Part shown: piece by piece, positions 17,195-26,618 of the stretch | Layout of the letters: each line of letters opens with the position of its first letter | How positions within the stretch are numbered: position 1 is the first letter of the stretch | Notes under the pieces: generated by a model | Databases searched by the model: none | What the model was told of the DNA's origin: nothing | Seen by the model: only the letters and a program-made list of their open reading frames with translations | Translations under genes and position numbers: made by a program | DNA from: Streptomyces capitiformicae | Lineage (GTDB): Bacteria; Actinomycetota; Actinomycetes; Streptomycetales; Streptomycetaceae | Assembly (NCBI RefSeq): GCF_002214185.1 | Contig: NZ_CP022161.1 | Coordinates: 9,803,486-9,867,485 of the forward strand | Reading direction: 5' to 3' | DNA length: 64,000 bases

Positions 17195-18265
17195 TCAGGC
17201 CGATGCCTCGGTGGCACGTCGAAGCGCCGCCGTGTACGCACCGGGCCGCTGCTGGACACCGCTGCAGGCGTGGTCAGGCTCGCGTTTCGATTCGCCGAGG
17301 CACGGACGGTCGCGCTCGGCGGACCACATGGACAGCCCACCGATGCGCTTGTCTGCGGCGAAATCGGCGAGTTGGGCCGCGTCCTCCAAGGTGAAGACCT
17401 CACCGGCGACGTCGTTGACACCCACCATAGGTGTCACGGCCAGAGCCCTCCATGCGGCCGCGTCCGTAAGGCGCAGCACTGTGCGCACCTGAGCCTGGGC
17501 GTTCGTGGCCGCCTGCATCGCGTACCCGCCCATGTCGCCGCGCAGCGCCTCACCGTAGTTCATCGTCATGATGTTCACGGTCGACACCCGGACGCCGCTT
17601 TCTCTGGCCTCGGTCAGCAGGGCCATGCCGTCGTCCGTGAGCCCGGTCGGCAGGACTGGCAGCGTGAAGGAGACGTCAAGGCCCTCGTGGGTGCGCTGAA
17701 GTTCGGCGATCGCCTCGGCGCGGCGGGCACGGGCACGGGGATCGGAGAGCGCCTCGTCCTCGATGTCGAAATCGACCTCGGTCAGGTCGTAATGGTCGAT
17801 CACTGAGCCGTAGGCGGCGATGAGTTGGGGCACTCGGGTGCATGCCGTCGCCAGTTCCGTTCCGTCGGCACCGCCGAAGGAGACCCGAACGTCGCCACCC
17901 GCCCGGCGGGTGGCGGCGATACGGTCCCTCACCCTGGGCTCGGCCACGGGAACGTCTGCGTCCCATTCCGGCTTGCAACGGCCGTCGTCGGCCACGATGA
18001 AGGAGAGGATCAGGTCCTTGACGCCTGGCGGCGTGGGGGCGGTCGCCCAGGCATTGACGTACGGAGCGAACCGGGGGCCCGCGCCGGAGGCGGGCGGGAC
18101 CTGATCTGTTCGGTGCTCGGTCTTGAGTACCGAGGGCAGCGCGAGCGCCGACAGCCCGGCCAGGACCACGAACACCAGCACGGCAGGCACAGCGAACAGC
18201 CCGATGGAGATATGTCCCGGTGCAAGGGAGCCGGCGTGTCCGCGGCAGCGGAAGAAACCCCTCAC
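17195..18265 (-). CDS. GH18-like (chitinase-type) membrane-anchored protein
   Basis: From GTG 18265, behind AGAGGAGCG, the 356-residue product has an N-terminal membrane anchor (HISIGLFAVPAVLVFVVLAG). Its extracellular TIM-barrel domain has NAWATAPTP, VRVSFGGADGTEL and YDLTEVDFDIEDEA. The last matches the DxDxE active-site signature of GH18, with Glu as the acid. VSFTLPVLPTGL, MTMNYGEAL and IGGLSMWSAERD agree with bacterial chitinase-like barrels. It is divergent from the NodB/GT2 enzyme and is likely to act on the same amino-sugar polymer. Confidence 0.85.
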   Translation of the reverse strand: MRGFFRCRGHAGSLAPGHISIGLFAVPAVLVFVVLAGLSALALPSVLKTEHRTDQVPPASGAGPRFAPYVNAWATAPTPPGVKDLILSFIVADDGRCKPEWDADVPVAEPRVRDRIAATRRAGGDVRVSFGGADGTELATACTRVPQLIAAYGSVIDHYDLTEVDFDIEDEALSDPRARARRAEAIAELQRTHEGLDVSFTLPVLPTGLTDDGMALLTEARESGVRVSTVNIMTMNYGEALRGDMGGYAMQAATNAQAQVRTVLRLTDAAAWRALAVTPMVGVNDVAGEVFTLEDAAQLADFAADKRIGGLSMWSAERDRPCLGESKREPDHACSGVQQRPGAYTAALRRATEASA

Positions 18266-18436
18266 AGGTCGCTCCTCTGTTCCGGTCGGGAGGTTGGGAA
18301 GGAACGGGACGGCCTGGCCTGTCAGTTGGCTGTCCTCGAGGAGAAGTCTCACGCTGCCGAGTGTGTCGACCCTGATGACACGCTGATAAGCACCACTGTG
18401 TCACGATTAGTAATGTTCTCGTCTAGCCTCTGCGTC
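18266..18436. promoter_or_regulatory. Divergent promoter region, GH18 / polysaccharide operon
   Basis: A 171-base gap between divergent genes. Its right half is AT-richer than the surroundings (GTGTCACGATTAGTAATG around 18394-18415), a plausible promoter for the plus-strand pair. No clear operator palindrome is visible. Confidence 0.4.
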
Positions 18437-18829
18437 ATGGATCTCCAGCTCGGCACGGCCGAGTGCGCGCCCACGCTGAGCCTCCAGCGGGAACCATGCC
18501 AACAAGGCAGGCAACAACCACAGCCCGAACAGCCCTGCGGCAGACCTGTGTTCGTGGACCCCACCGGCCGCCGTGCCCGCCTGATCGGGTGCTGCGCCGT
18601 GGTCGCCGGGACGGCGCTGGTCGGCTACGCGGCAATTTTCTGCGTAGGGCTCTCGGGCGGCACCCCGTTCGCTCCACGGACGCTCGTCCCCGGCACCGCC
18701 GGCGACGCGGATACCACAGGTGCTGTGGGCAGCCGTGCCACGTCCAGCGCCCAGCCCCCGTCCCCGACCGCCAGGACCGCCCGGACCTCCTGGGACGGGG
18801 CAGGCATGCTGAGGCCCGAGCCGCGATGA
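18437..18829 (+). CDS. Small single-pass membrane protein coupled to NodB/GT2 gene
   Basis: A 130-residue protein from ATG 18437. FVDPTGRRARLIGCCAV leads into a membrane helix (VVAGTALVGYAAIFCVGLSG) and then a Thr/Ser/Pro-rich extracytoplasmic tail. I know no function. The stop overlaps the next start as ATGA, so expression is coupled to the deacetylase/glycosyltransferase. A GTG at 18549 is a shorter alternative start. It is likely an accessory of the polysaccharide machinery. Confidence 0.65.
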   Translation: MDLQLGTAECAPTLSLQREPCQQGRQQPQPEQPCGRPVFVDPTGRRARLIGCCAVVAGTALVGYAAIFCVGLSGGTPFAPRTLVPGTAGDADTTGAVGSRATSSAQPPSPTARTARTSWDGAGMLRPEPR

Positions 18830-21180
18830 CGAGCCGACGGCCGCGCCGGGCGCTCGGCGCATCCCGGAGGCTGCTGAAGGCCGTGGCCGGCTGCCTTCCC
18901 GTCGTCAAAGGCATCGCGCACCCCCGCGCGGTGCTGGCTCTGGCCGCGCTGCTCGCGCTGGCCTGCGCCATGCTGCTCAACGGCTATCTGCGCGCGGAGA
19001 TCGGGGCCGACCCGCCCGGCCGGGGAACCAGCGACTCCCGTGGGGCGGTCCCCGGGAGTACGTTCCCCGTCTTTCACAGGGCCGTCCCCAGGGGAGCGGT
19101 CTCCGTGGGCACGCCCCCCAGGAGCCGAGCCTTCGATGCGGCGCGTCTCAGGGCCGCCACAGCGAGGAGGGGCTCCTACCAGCGGACGGTCCCCGAAGAA
19201 GTGCTCACCGGAGGCCCGGTCCTCACCTTCGCTGCCGACGGCAAGGTGACCAGCCACCGCATCCCCCGCAATACCATCGCACTGACCTTCGACGACGGAC
19301 CGGATCCGGAGTGGACCCCGAAGGTGTTGGAGGTCCTGCGGAAGCACGACGTGTCTGGAACGTTCTTCGTGGTCGGCCGGATGGCAGCCCGGCATCCCCA
19401 ACTGATCCGCCGGATTCTGGAGTCCGGCAACGAGATCGGCGTGCACACGTTCTCGCACCCCGACCTGGGATCCCACAGCACCGGGCGTATCGACCGCGAA
19501 CTCGCGCGGACACAGCTGGTGCTGGCCGGCGCAGCCGGGGTCACCAGCTCGCTCTTCCGGGCCCCGTACACCTCCTACGTCACGGTGCTCGACGACCGCG
19601 ACTGGGCGGTCACCCGGTATCTCGGACGCAAGGGGTACATCAGCACGTTCATCGACAAGGACAGCGAGGACTGGCGGCAGCTCGCGGCCGCGAAAATCGT
19701 GCGCAACGCCATGCCGAAGGCCGGCGCGGGCGCGTCCGTACTCTTCCACGACGCGGGGGGCGACCGCGCACAGACTGTCCGCGCCCTCGGCATGTACATC
19801 AAGGAGATGAAGCGTAGGGGTTACGTGTTCACCACCGTCACCGGGGCTCTCTCAGCCCCCAGCGCTGTGCACAAGGCCGGGACGGTGCGTCTGTGGGAAG
19901 GCAGGGCCATGGTCGCCGCGGTGTCGCTGACCGGCGCGGTGATGCCGGCGTTGAACGTCCTGCTGCTTGCCGTGGGCGCGGCGGTCATCGCCCGGTTCAT
20001 CACGATGCCCGTCCTTGCGGCGTGGCACCACCGCTCACGCAACAGGCGGTCCTGGACCTGGGGGCCGCCGGTCACGGAGCCCGTGAGTGTGATCGTCCCG
20101 GCGTACAACGAGAAGGAGTGCATCGCCCATACGATCACTTCGCTGGCCGCGAGCCGCCACCCCATCGAGATCATCGTCGTGGACGACGGCTCCACGGACG
20201 GCACCGCCGACATCGCCGAGGCCATGAAGCTGCCCTCCGTACGCGTGATCCGGCAGCGCAACGCCGGCAAGCCCGCGGCCCTCAACCGCGGTGTGGCGAA
20301 CGCCCGGCACGACCTGATCGTCATGATGGATGGCGACACGGTTTTCGAGCCCGGCACCGTCGGCGAGCTGGTCCGCCCGTTCGCCGACACCCGTGTGGGC
20401 GCGGTGGCGGGGAACGCCAAGGTCGGCAACCGGAATTCGGTGATCTGCGCCTGGCAACACATCGAGTACGTCATGGGCTTCAACCTGGACCGCCGGATGT
20501 ACGACCTGTTGCGCTGCATGCCCACCATCCCCGGCGCCATCGGGGCCTTCCGTCGCACGGCGCTGGTCGACGCGGGCGGCATGAGCGAAGACACCCTCGC
20601 CGAGGACACCGACATCACCATCGCCCTGCATCGCGCGGGCTGGCGAATCGTCTATGCCGAACATGCCCGTGCCTGGACGGAAGTCCCAAACAGCGTAGGC
20701 CAGTTGTGGCGCCAGCGCTATCGCTGGTCCTACGGCACCATGCAGGCCCTCTGGAAACACCGCCGCTCGGTCGTCGACCGCGGATCGTCAGGACGCTTCG
20801 GCCGGGTCGGCATGCCGCTGGTGGTCCTCTTCCAGATCCTCATGCCTCTCTTCGCCCCGCTGATCGACCTGTTCATGCTCTACGGGATCTTCTTCTTCGA
20901 CCCCGTGAGGTCGCTGGCGGCCTGGGCATCGGTCCTGCTCGTGCAGTTGCTGTGCGCACTGTACGCGTTCAAGCTCGACGGCGAGCGATACCGCTGTCTG
21001 TTCCTGCTGCCCCTGCAGCAGATCGTCTACCGACAGCTGATGTATCTTGTCCTGCTGCACTCCTGTGCCACAGCGGTCACCGGCGCCCGCCTTCCCTGGC
21101 AGAAACTGCGGCGCACCGGCGAGGTCGACGCGCCGCCCCGGCCGCGTGTCGTGACGGGGCAGGTTCCTGGCAACGGCTGA
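18826..21180 (+). CDS. Bifunctional polysaccharide deacetylase / family 2 glycosyltransferase
   Basis: A 784-residue membrane enzyme. Domains in order: an N-terminal helix (about 35-52); a NodB deacetylase domain with TFDDGPD at 154-160 and the zinc HxxxH at His207 and His211, plus the RAPY motif; a helix near residue 365; and a GT2 domain with VIVPAYNE, VVDDGSTDGT, MMDGDT, the EDTD acid motif and QRYRW of processive synthases. It ends with several membrane helices. It would polymerise and deacetylate an N-acetylhexosamine polymer, like PNAG or chitin-type synthases. The ATG at 18826 overlaps the upstream stop. Confidence 0.92.
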   Translation: MTSRRPRRALGASRRLLKAVAGCLPVVKGIAHPRAVLALAALLALACAMLLNGYLRAEIGADPPGRGTSDSRGAVPGSTFPVFHRAVPRGAVSVGTPPRSRAFDAARLRAATARRGSYQRTVPEEVLTGGPVLTFAADGKVTSHRIPRNTIALTFDDGPDPEWTPKVLEVLRKHDVSGTFFVVGRMAARHPQLIRRILESGNEIGVHTFSHPDLGSHSTGRIDRELARTQLVLAGAAGVTSSLFRAPYTSYVTVLDDRDWAVTRYLGRKGYISTFIDKDSEDWRQLAAAKIVRNAMPKAGAGASVLFHDAGGDRAQTVRALGMYIKEMKRRGYVFTTVTGALSAPSAVHKAGTVRLWEGRAMVAAVSLTGAVMPALNVLLLAVGAAVIARFITMPVLAAWHHRSRNRRSWTWGPPVTEPVSVIVPAYNEKECIAHTITSLAASRHPIEIIVVDDGSTDGTADIAEAMKLPSVRVIRQRNAGKPAALNRGVANARHDLIVMMDGDTVFEPGTVGELVRPFADTRVGAVAGNAKVGNRNSVICAWQHIEYVMGFNLDRRMYDLLRCMPTIPGAIGAFRRTALVDAGGMSEDTLAEDTDITIALHRAGWRIVYAEHARAWTEVPNSVGQLWRQRYRWSYGTMQALWKHRRSVVDRGSSGRFGRVGMPLVVLFQILMPLFAPLIDLFMLYGIFFFDPVRSLAAWASVLLVQLLCALYAFKLDGERYRCLFLLPLQQIVYRQLMYLVLLHSCATAVTGARLPWQKLRRTGEVDAPPRPRVVTGQVPGNG

Positions 21181-21204
21181 TGCGGGCCCGGGCGCAGCTC
21201 CTCA

Positions 21205-21233
21205 CGAGGGGAGGACTGCGCGTCCTCCCCTCG
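21205..21233. terminator. 11-bp stem terminator after GT2 gene
   Basis: CGAGGGGAGGA (21205-21215) pairs perfectly with TCCTCCCCTCG (21223-21233) around CTGCGCG, 25 bases after the stop. It is a strong GC hairpin without a U-tract, typical of streptomycete terminators. Confidence 0.8.
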
Positions 21234-21295
21234 CCCAGGTCCCCCGACCGGGAAACAGCGTGGCCGCCGCGATCAACATGAGCATGCCGCGTCGG

Positions 21296-21550
21296 TCGAG
21301 GGTCGTGCGGCGGGCCATGTCCGACGACACCACCCCAGTTCCTGGTCAACGAGGCCCAGCAGCAGAAGGACGAGGAGGCACGCGAGGCCTTCCACCGCGA
21401 CTCGCCCGTCGCCCCGACCCTGCGCCACATCCAGCGGTCGATCGAGTTCATCGAACTGGTCGGCGTCTTCCATGCTCTGGTCACAGCCGCCGGCGGATCG
21501 TCTTGCGGCTGAGGGGCAGGCATCTGTCGGACGACGAACGCGCTGCAGAG
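21296..21550 (+). pseudogene. DUF6192-like protein fragment, frameshifted
   Basis: Reads VVRRAMSDDT, then in another frame FLVNEAQQQKDEEAREAFH, SPVAPTLRHIQRSIEFIEL and VFHALVTAAG, then in a third RLRGRHLSDDERAA. Together they resemble the C-terminal half of DUF6192 proteins, which I recall as mobile-element passengers of streptomycetes. Two frame changes and missing ends make it dead. The remaining 21550-21985 has no supported gene. Confidence 0.5.
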
Positions 21551-21987
21551 TGCCTGAGCTTGACTCTGAGCGTCGATCGGGGATCGGGTCAGACCCTCGA
21601 GCGGTGCCTCCCACATCCTCACAGTCGGGGATCTTGGAGTTTCCCGGTGCAATGACATGACCAACGGGCATGCTCGGGGCTGTTCCGCGGGCGGATGCAG
21701 TTGATGGGGTGTCCGTTGTCCCTCTGTTCCCGTTCCGGTGAGCAAGTCCCTTGTCTGACCGCGCAGATCGCGCGGGCGAGCGATGCGGGCGCTACGACGG
21801 CGATATGGGTGCGGGACCGGCGGTCTCTGCGGCGCCCCGCGTGCGGGGCTGGGGAGGGCGCGGGGCGCCGCGGTCGAACCGGTGCGCCGGGCAGGTCAGG
21901 GATGCCTGGCGCACCGGTGATTCGAAGACGCCCCCGCCGTGCCGGGCGGATGCGTGGTTGGGGCGCACCGTGCCGGTGTGCTCGGTG

Positions 21988-23215
21988 CGGGTGGCGCGTC
22001 GCCGTGGATGAAGGACCTGTCCACCTCGGTGGTCGCGCTGCTGGTGTCCGAGGCGTGCAACATCGGCCTGGCCCCGGTGGTGAACCCCGCCCATGAGGCG
22101 CTGACCCGGGCCCGGCTCGTGCACGTCGACCAGTCCTACCTGCGGGCCGACACGGTCGCCGCAGCGAACGCGCGGCTGATGGCCGCCCAGGCCGAGGTGC
22201 CCATCGTGAAGTTCTGGGGCGAGGGCCTGCTCGCCTCGGTCGACGGACTGCGGTTCGTCGTCCCCGTCCGGACCGTCAGCGCGGCGCCGTCGCCGAAGTA
22301 CTTCGGGCTCAAGCGGGGCATCACCTGGCTCAACGCAGTAAACGACCAGGTCGCGGGCATCGGGCAGATGGTCGTCCCCGGCACCCCGCGCGACTCCCTG
22401 CACATCCTGGAGGCGCTGCTGAACCTGGACGGCGGGGTCAAGCCGGAGATGGTGGCGACCGACAACGCCTCGTACTCCGACATGGTGTTCGGCCTGTTCA
22501 AGATCCTCGGCTACAACTTCAGCCCGCGGTTCCGCGACCTGGACGACCAGCGGTTCTGGCGGGCCACGATGCCCGGCGTCGAGACAGGCACGTACGGCGC
22601 GGTGGAGGACCTGGCGCGCAACCGCGTGAACCTGAGCAAGGTGATCACGCACTGGCCGGACATGCTGAAGGTCGCCGGTTCCCTGGTCACCAACCAGGTC
22701 CGTGCCTAACCCTGCTGCGCATGTTCGGACGAGAGGGGCGCCCGACTCCGCTGGGTGCGGCGTTCGCGGAGTACGGGCGGATCGCCAAGACCGAGCACCT
22801 GCTGCGCATGGTCGACCCGGTCGACGGCACCTACCGGAGGCAGATGAACCGGCAGCTCACCGTCCAGGAATCCCGCCACAAGCTGGCCCGGGAGGTGTGC
22901 CACGGCAAGCGCGGCGCCATCCACCAGGCGTACCGGGACGGCATGGAGGACCAGCTCGGCTCGCTCGGCCTGGTCCTCAACGCCACCGTGCTCTGGACGA
23001 CCCGTTACATCGACGCCGCCGTCGCCCAGCTCCAGGCCGAGGGCCACGAGATCCGCGAGGAGGACATCACCCGGCTCTCCCCGCTCAAGCACCGCAACCT
23101 GAACCTGCTCGGCCGGTACAACTTCACCGCCTCGGCCCCGGCGGCCGGCGCCCTGCGCCCGCTGCGCGACCCGGACGCGCCCGAGCTCGACGAGGACGAC
23201 GAAAGCGTGGACTGA
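21988..23215 (+). mobile_element. Tn3-family transposase, C-terminal 40% with frameshift
   Basis: Frame one reads LVSEACNIGLAPVVNP, LVHVDQSYLRADTVAAANAR, GLKRGITWLNAVNDQVAGIG and MVATDNASYSDMVFGLFKILG up to LVTNQVRA. A base loss near 22706-22712 shifts to LRMFGREGRPTPLGAAFAEYG, ESRHKLAREVCHGKRG, and ends DEDDESVD. This is the DDE catalytic half of a Tn3 transposase (normally about 1000 residues). The N-terminal 60% and a resolvase partner are missing. Confidence 0.88.
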
Positions 23216-23315
23216 ACGCTCACATCGGGTGACGCGGGCACATCAGGTGGCCGGGGTGCTCGGACATCGCAAGCGCCAGTTGGGGAGCCGATGTCAGGCT
23301 GCCTGGTATGTCCAA

Positions 23316-23900
23316 CTAAGCCTTGATTGGTGCGGCCGTCCTGGCGGCCAGCTCGATCTTCGCGCAGTAGGCTGCACGGGCTTCCTCGTCGATCTGCTTC
23401 TCGTGTTCGGCGCGCAACCCGGTCCGGCCGTCGAGGCCCTCGCGCAGGATATCGGCGTGCCCGGCATGCCGGATGGACTCGCCGAGGACATGGACCATGA
23501 CGGCGAACAGGTTCGTGTCGGCATAAGGCTCTGGCCACCACGGCACGTGGCCGGGGGCGTCGAGGGGAAGCTCGTTGATCGTCGCGTCCGAGTGTTCCCA
23601 CGTGCGCCGGTAGAACCCGATGATCTGATCGCGGGTCTCGTCCTCGGTCGCCCACAGATCGCTGCCGTCGGAGTCCTGCCACCGGGGCAGCGGTTCCGGG
23701 GAAGGGCGGTCGAAGACCTCGCCGAAGTACCTGGCCTCGACGCTGGCCACGTGTTTGACCAGGCCGAGGAGGTTGGTCCCGGTCGCTGTCAAAGGTCGGC
23801 GGGCGTCGTATTCGGACAAGCCGTCGAGTTTCCAGAGCAGCGCCTCGCGGTCCCGCCGCAGTCTCCCGTGCAGGTTGTCCTTCGCGAATTCATCGATCAT
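23316..23900 (-). CDS. DinB/DUF664 family protein
   Basis: From ATG 23900 a 194-residue four-helix protein: LHGRLRRDREALLWKLDGLSE, then LGLVKHVASVEARYFGEVF with the first metal His, and MVHVLGESIRHAGHADILRE with the other metal His residues. DUF664/DinB proteins are putative metal-dependent thiol (mycothiol) transferases or hydrolases in actinobacteria. The gene looks intact between the Tn3 remnant and a non-coding stretch. The substrate is unknown. Confidence 0.85.
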   Translation of the reverse strand: MIDEFAKDNLHGRLRRDREALLWKLDGLSEYDARRPLTATGTNLLGLVKHVASVEARYFGEVFDRPSPEPLPRWQDSDGSDLWATEDETRDQIIGFYRRTWEHSDATINELPLDAPGHVPWWPEPYADTNLFAVMVHVLGESIRHAGHADILREGLDGRTGLRAEHEKQIDEEARAAYCAKIELAARTAAPIKA

Positions 23901-24112
23901 GCGGCATGAGCCTGCCATGGGCTGTTCGTGGTCTCAAGATCCCGTACATGGTCCGCAACGACTGGCAGAGCCGGGGCCTGGCCATGGCCGCCGTTGTTCA
24001 CGCTCACGGACAGCACTGCCTCGCGGCGAAGAGCGGGCGCCGTCGCCGGCCTCTGGCGGCCGCGAGGGCGTAGGGCCGAACGGGTGGCGGGAAACGGGCA
24101 GGCTGGACACCC

Positions 24113-24433
24113 TCACCAGAGTTCAACCCTGCGACCGAGGATCGAACCCTGCTCGCCTGTCGTCAAACGATCGTTTGACGACAGGCGAGCGATGCGTCCA
24201 ATGAACCCGTGCAATCCGGGGGTTCGCGGCGGCGCGAATCCAATCTCCACCGCGACCAGGTGGCGCTGCGCATCCACGACGGCGCGTTCTCCGAATCCCG
24301 AAGTTACGTCAGCAGGCAGTCGAGCCGCCGCCGAAGGAAGAACCCCCTGGCCACAGGGGCAAGCGCTCAGCGGAGCTTTGGGGAACTCGCCGGATGTCGC
24401 ACAGTCGAAGATGTAGTTGCCGGTGCGAGACAT
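24113..24433 (-). CDS. Small Cys-containing hypothetical ORF overlapping a palindrome
   Basis: ATG 24433 has a strong ribosome-binding site (AAGGACGAC just before it) and lies 41 bases after the alcohol dehydrogenase stop. The start reads MSRTGNYIFDCATSGEF, then SACPCGQG. The downstream part crosses the 40-bp palindrome and looks arbitrary, so the authentic protein may be much shorter or interrupted. I recognise no family; a short peptide product is possible. Confidence 0.35.
   Translation of the reverse strand: MSRTGNYIFDCATSGEFPKAPLSACPCGQGVLPSAAARLPADVTSGFGERAVVDAQRHLVAVEIGFAPPRTPGLHGFIGRIARLSSNDRLTTGEQGSILGRRVELW
24151..24190. repeat. 40-bp perfect palindrome
   Basis: The left half GCTCGCCTGTCGTCAAACGA (24151-24170) is followed immediately by its exact reverse complement (24171-24190), with no spacer. 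Such DNA can extrude a 20-bp cruciform. It looks like two abutted copies of a 20-bp terminal repeat, or a large dimer binding site. No gene pair is arranged around it. Confidence 0.9.
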
Positions 24434-24474
24434 GTCGTCCTTCTTCGTTGTGGTGCTGTGCCGGCGGGCAGGGT

Positions 24475-25504
24475 TCAGGGGTTGATGAGGACCTTGAGGG
24501 TGTTGCGGTCGGCCATGTCCTGGTAGCCGACCGGGACTCCATCGAGAGCGGTGGTGGCGTCGAAGACCTTCCCGGGCTCGATCGTGCCGTTGAGGATGTC
24601 GGGCATCAGTTCCTCGATGTAGGCACGTACGGGGGCGGGGCCTCCAGCGAGGCGGATGTTGTGGCCGAAGAGGCTGCCGAAGCCGACGGGGTCGTCCTCG
24701 CACTGGGGGACGCCGACGCGGCTGATGACGCCGCCGTGGCGCACGATGCCGAGGGACTGTTCGTAGGCGGGCGTGTTGCCGACGCATTCGAGGACCACGT
24801 GCGTGCCGTCGCCGCCGGTGAGTTCCCGTGCCTGCTCGATGCCTTCCTCGCCTCGGGCGGAGACGACGTCGGTGGCGCCGAACTCGCGGCCGAGGTCGGT
24901 ACGCGCATGGTGGCGGCCCATGAGGATGATCTGTTCGGCGCCCAGGCGCTTGGCCGAGAGCACGGCCATCAGGCCGACGGCGCCGTCACCGATCACGGTG
25001 ACGCGGGTGCGCTCGTTCACGCCGCCCGCGACGGCGGCGTGGTAATCGGTGCCGAGGACGTCCGTGAGCGTCAGCAGGGACGGGATGAAGGCGGAGTCCG
25101 GGGCGACGGGGAGCTTGACGAGGGTGCCGTCGGCGAGCGGGACGCGGACCGCTTCGGCCTGGCCGCCCTCCTCCGGCTCGCCGCCCCAGAAGTTCGCCTG
25201 CGGGTGGGCGCAGGAGGTGTGCAGACCCTCGCGGCAGAAACGGGCAGGTGTTGTCGGAGACGGCGAACGGGGCGACGACCAGGTCGCCGCGCTTGACGGT
25301 GGTCACCTCCGAGCCGGTGTCCTCAACGACGCCGATGAACTCGTGGCCCATCCGGGCCGGCCCGTCCTCGGGCTTCATCGAGCCGTAGGGCCACAGGTCG
25401 CTGCCGCAGATGCAGGAGCTGGTGATGCGGACCAGCGCGTCGGTGGGCAGCTTGATGATGGAGTCGGGGACGTTCTCGACGCGGACGTCGCCGGCGCCGT
25501 ACAT
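24475..25504 (-). pseudogene. Zinc-dependent alcohol dehydrogenase with one frameshift
   Basis: The N-terminal frame from 25504 reads MYGAGDVRVENVPD, CICGSDLWPYG with the first zinc Cys, and GHEFIGVVED. Near 25240 an extra base breaks it just after DNTCPF. The other frame continues VNERTRVTVIGDGAVGLMAV and ends NTLKVLINP. It is a medium-chain dehydrogenase, about 345 residues if repaired. It is otherwise complete, so the lesion is recent or a sequencing error. The 5' end is in the same orientation as the MFS remnant. Confidence 0.85.
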
Positions 25505-25588
25505 GAGGGTCGCGCGCGTGAATGCTCTCCAGTGCGGTGGTGCGGGTTCGAGGGAAAGCGACTGGTCAGGGGGTAGGGCTGGGCCGGC

Positions 25589-26213
25589 TCAAGCCTGGTC
25601 GGCATGAACGGGGGCTGCTCCGCGGGCGAGGGGGCCGGGTGAACCGGCGCGGTGGTCCCGTCGCAGGGCGAGGGCGATGGTGGGGATCAAGGTCAGGGCG
25701 GCGATGGCAGTCCCGACGACGGCGGGGCCGATGGCTCCCAGGCCGGTGTCGAGGGTGAGGCCGGCGAGCCAGGAGCCGTTCGCGGTGCCGAGGTTGAACG
25801 TCGAGACGGTCAGGGCCGAGGTCAGGGTGGGTGCTTTGCCGGCGTAGCAGACGGCCAGGGCCATGAGGACTGGGTTGGCGCCCAGGCCGAAGAAGCCCCA
25901 GCAGGGCGACCAGGACGATGGTCGCGGGGGCGGAGTCGGCGAACAGCACGACTGCCAGCAGCAGAAGGGTGGCGACCGTGGCGGCGGTGAGGGTCACCGT
26001 GTGCGGGCGGCGGTCGCCCAGACGGCCTCCGACGATCGAGCCGGCCGGGGCGTCAAGGCCGAAACCGACCAGGACCAGCGGCACGATCCCGGACGCGATC
26101 TGCGACCGGTCGGTCAGCAGCGGCGCGATGTAGAAGTACGCCGCCAGGACACCGCCGGTCGTGGTGGCGCACGCCGCCAGCACCAGCCCCACTCGGCCGG
26201 AGCCCAGAGCGGT
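25589..26213 (-). pseudogene. MFS transporter, C-terminal half with frameshift
   Basis: Reads GLVLAACATTTGGVLAAYFY, APAGSIVGGRLGDRRPHTV and TIVLVALLG. After a one-base change near 25880 it reads MALAVCYAGKAPTLTSALTV, TFNLGTANGSWLAGLTLD and ends AAPVHADQA. These are the last six helices of a DHA1-type efflux transporter. The first half is replaced at about 26213 by a regulator remnant on the opposite strand. Confidence 0.8.
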
Positions 26214-26459
26214 CAGCTCGGTCGGCGATCTGGGGCTGACCTACCAGTCCCTGGACCTGCCCTTGTCCCATCGGGCCATGCACGACCTGACCCTCTACAC
26301 CGCCGAACCGGGCACCACCTCCGAAGACCGACTCAAGCTCCTGGCCAGCCTGGCAGCAACCCAGCCCCAGGCAGAGCCCGCTGACCAGCCGCACCAAGCT
26401 GCGCCGTCAACGCCCACACCCCGATCCGGCACCAGCGAGAACCGCCCTCCCACTTCGTG
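26210..26459 (+). pseudogene. MmyB-type HTH regulator, C-terminal remnant
   Basis: Reads VGDLGLTYQSLDLPLSHRAM then HDLTLYTAEPGTTSEDRLKL and LLASLAATQPQAEP. This resembles the end of the MmyB ligand-binding domain (VGELTLAYE..., VYTAEPGS...LLASW) found in XRE-family regulators. The helix-turn-helix part is absent. Only about 80 residues remain. Confidence 0.65.
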
Positions 26460-26618
26460 AGGCTCATGCGGTTTTGTCCACGCGAGCACGCCATTCCGAC
26501 TGTCCGGCTCGCTACGGGTCTGGCACGCCCGGCGGCTGCAACGCGTCGACGACAAGATCGCCGCCCTCCGACAGGGGGAAGCCGAGCAGCAGCACGGGCA
26601 GCACCGAACGGACGCACC

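Noticed and set aside
18463..18825. N-terminal extension of the NodB/GT2 protein
   Set aside because: The extra 121 residues overlap the coupled small membrane protein in another frame and lack the membrane-anchor start; ATG 18826 is the natural start.
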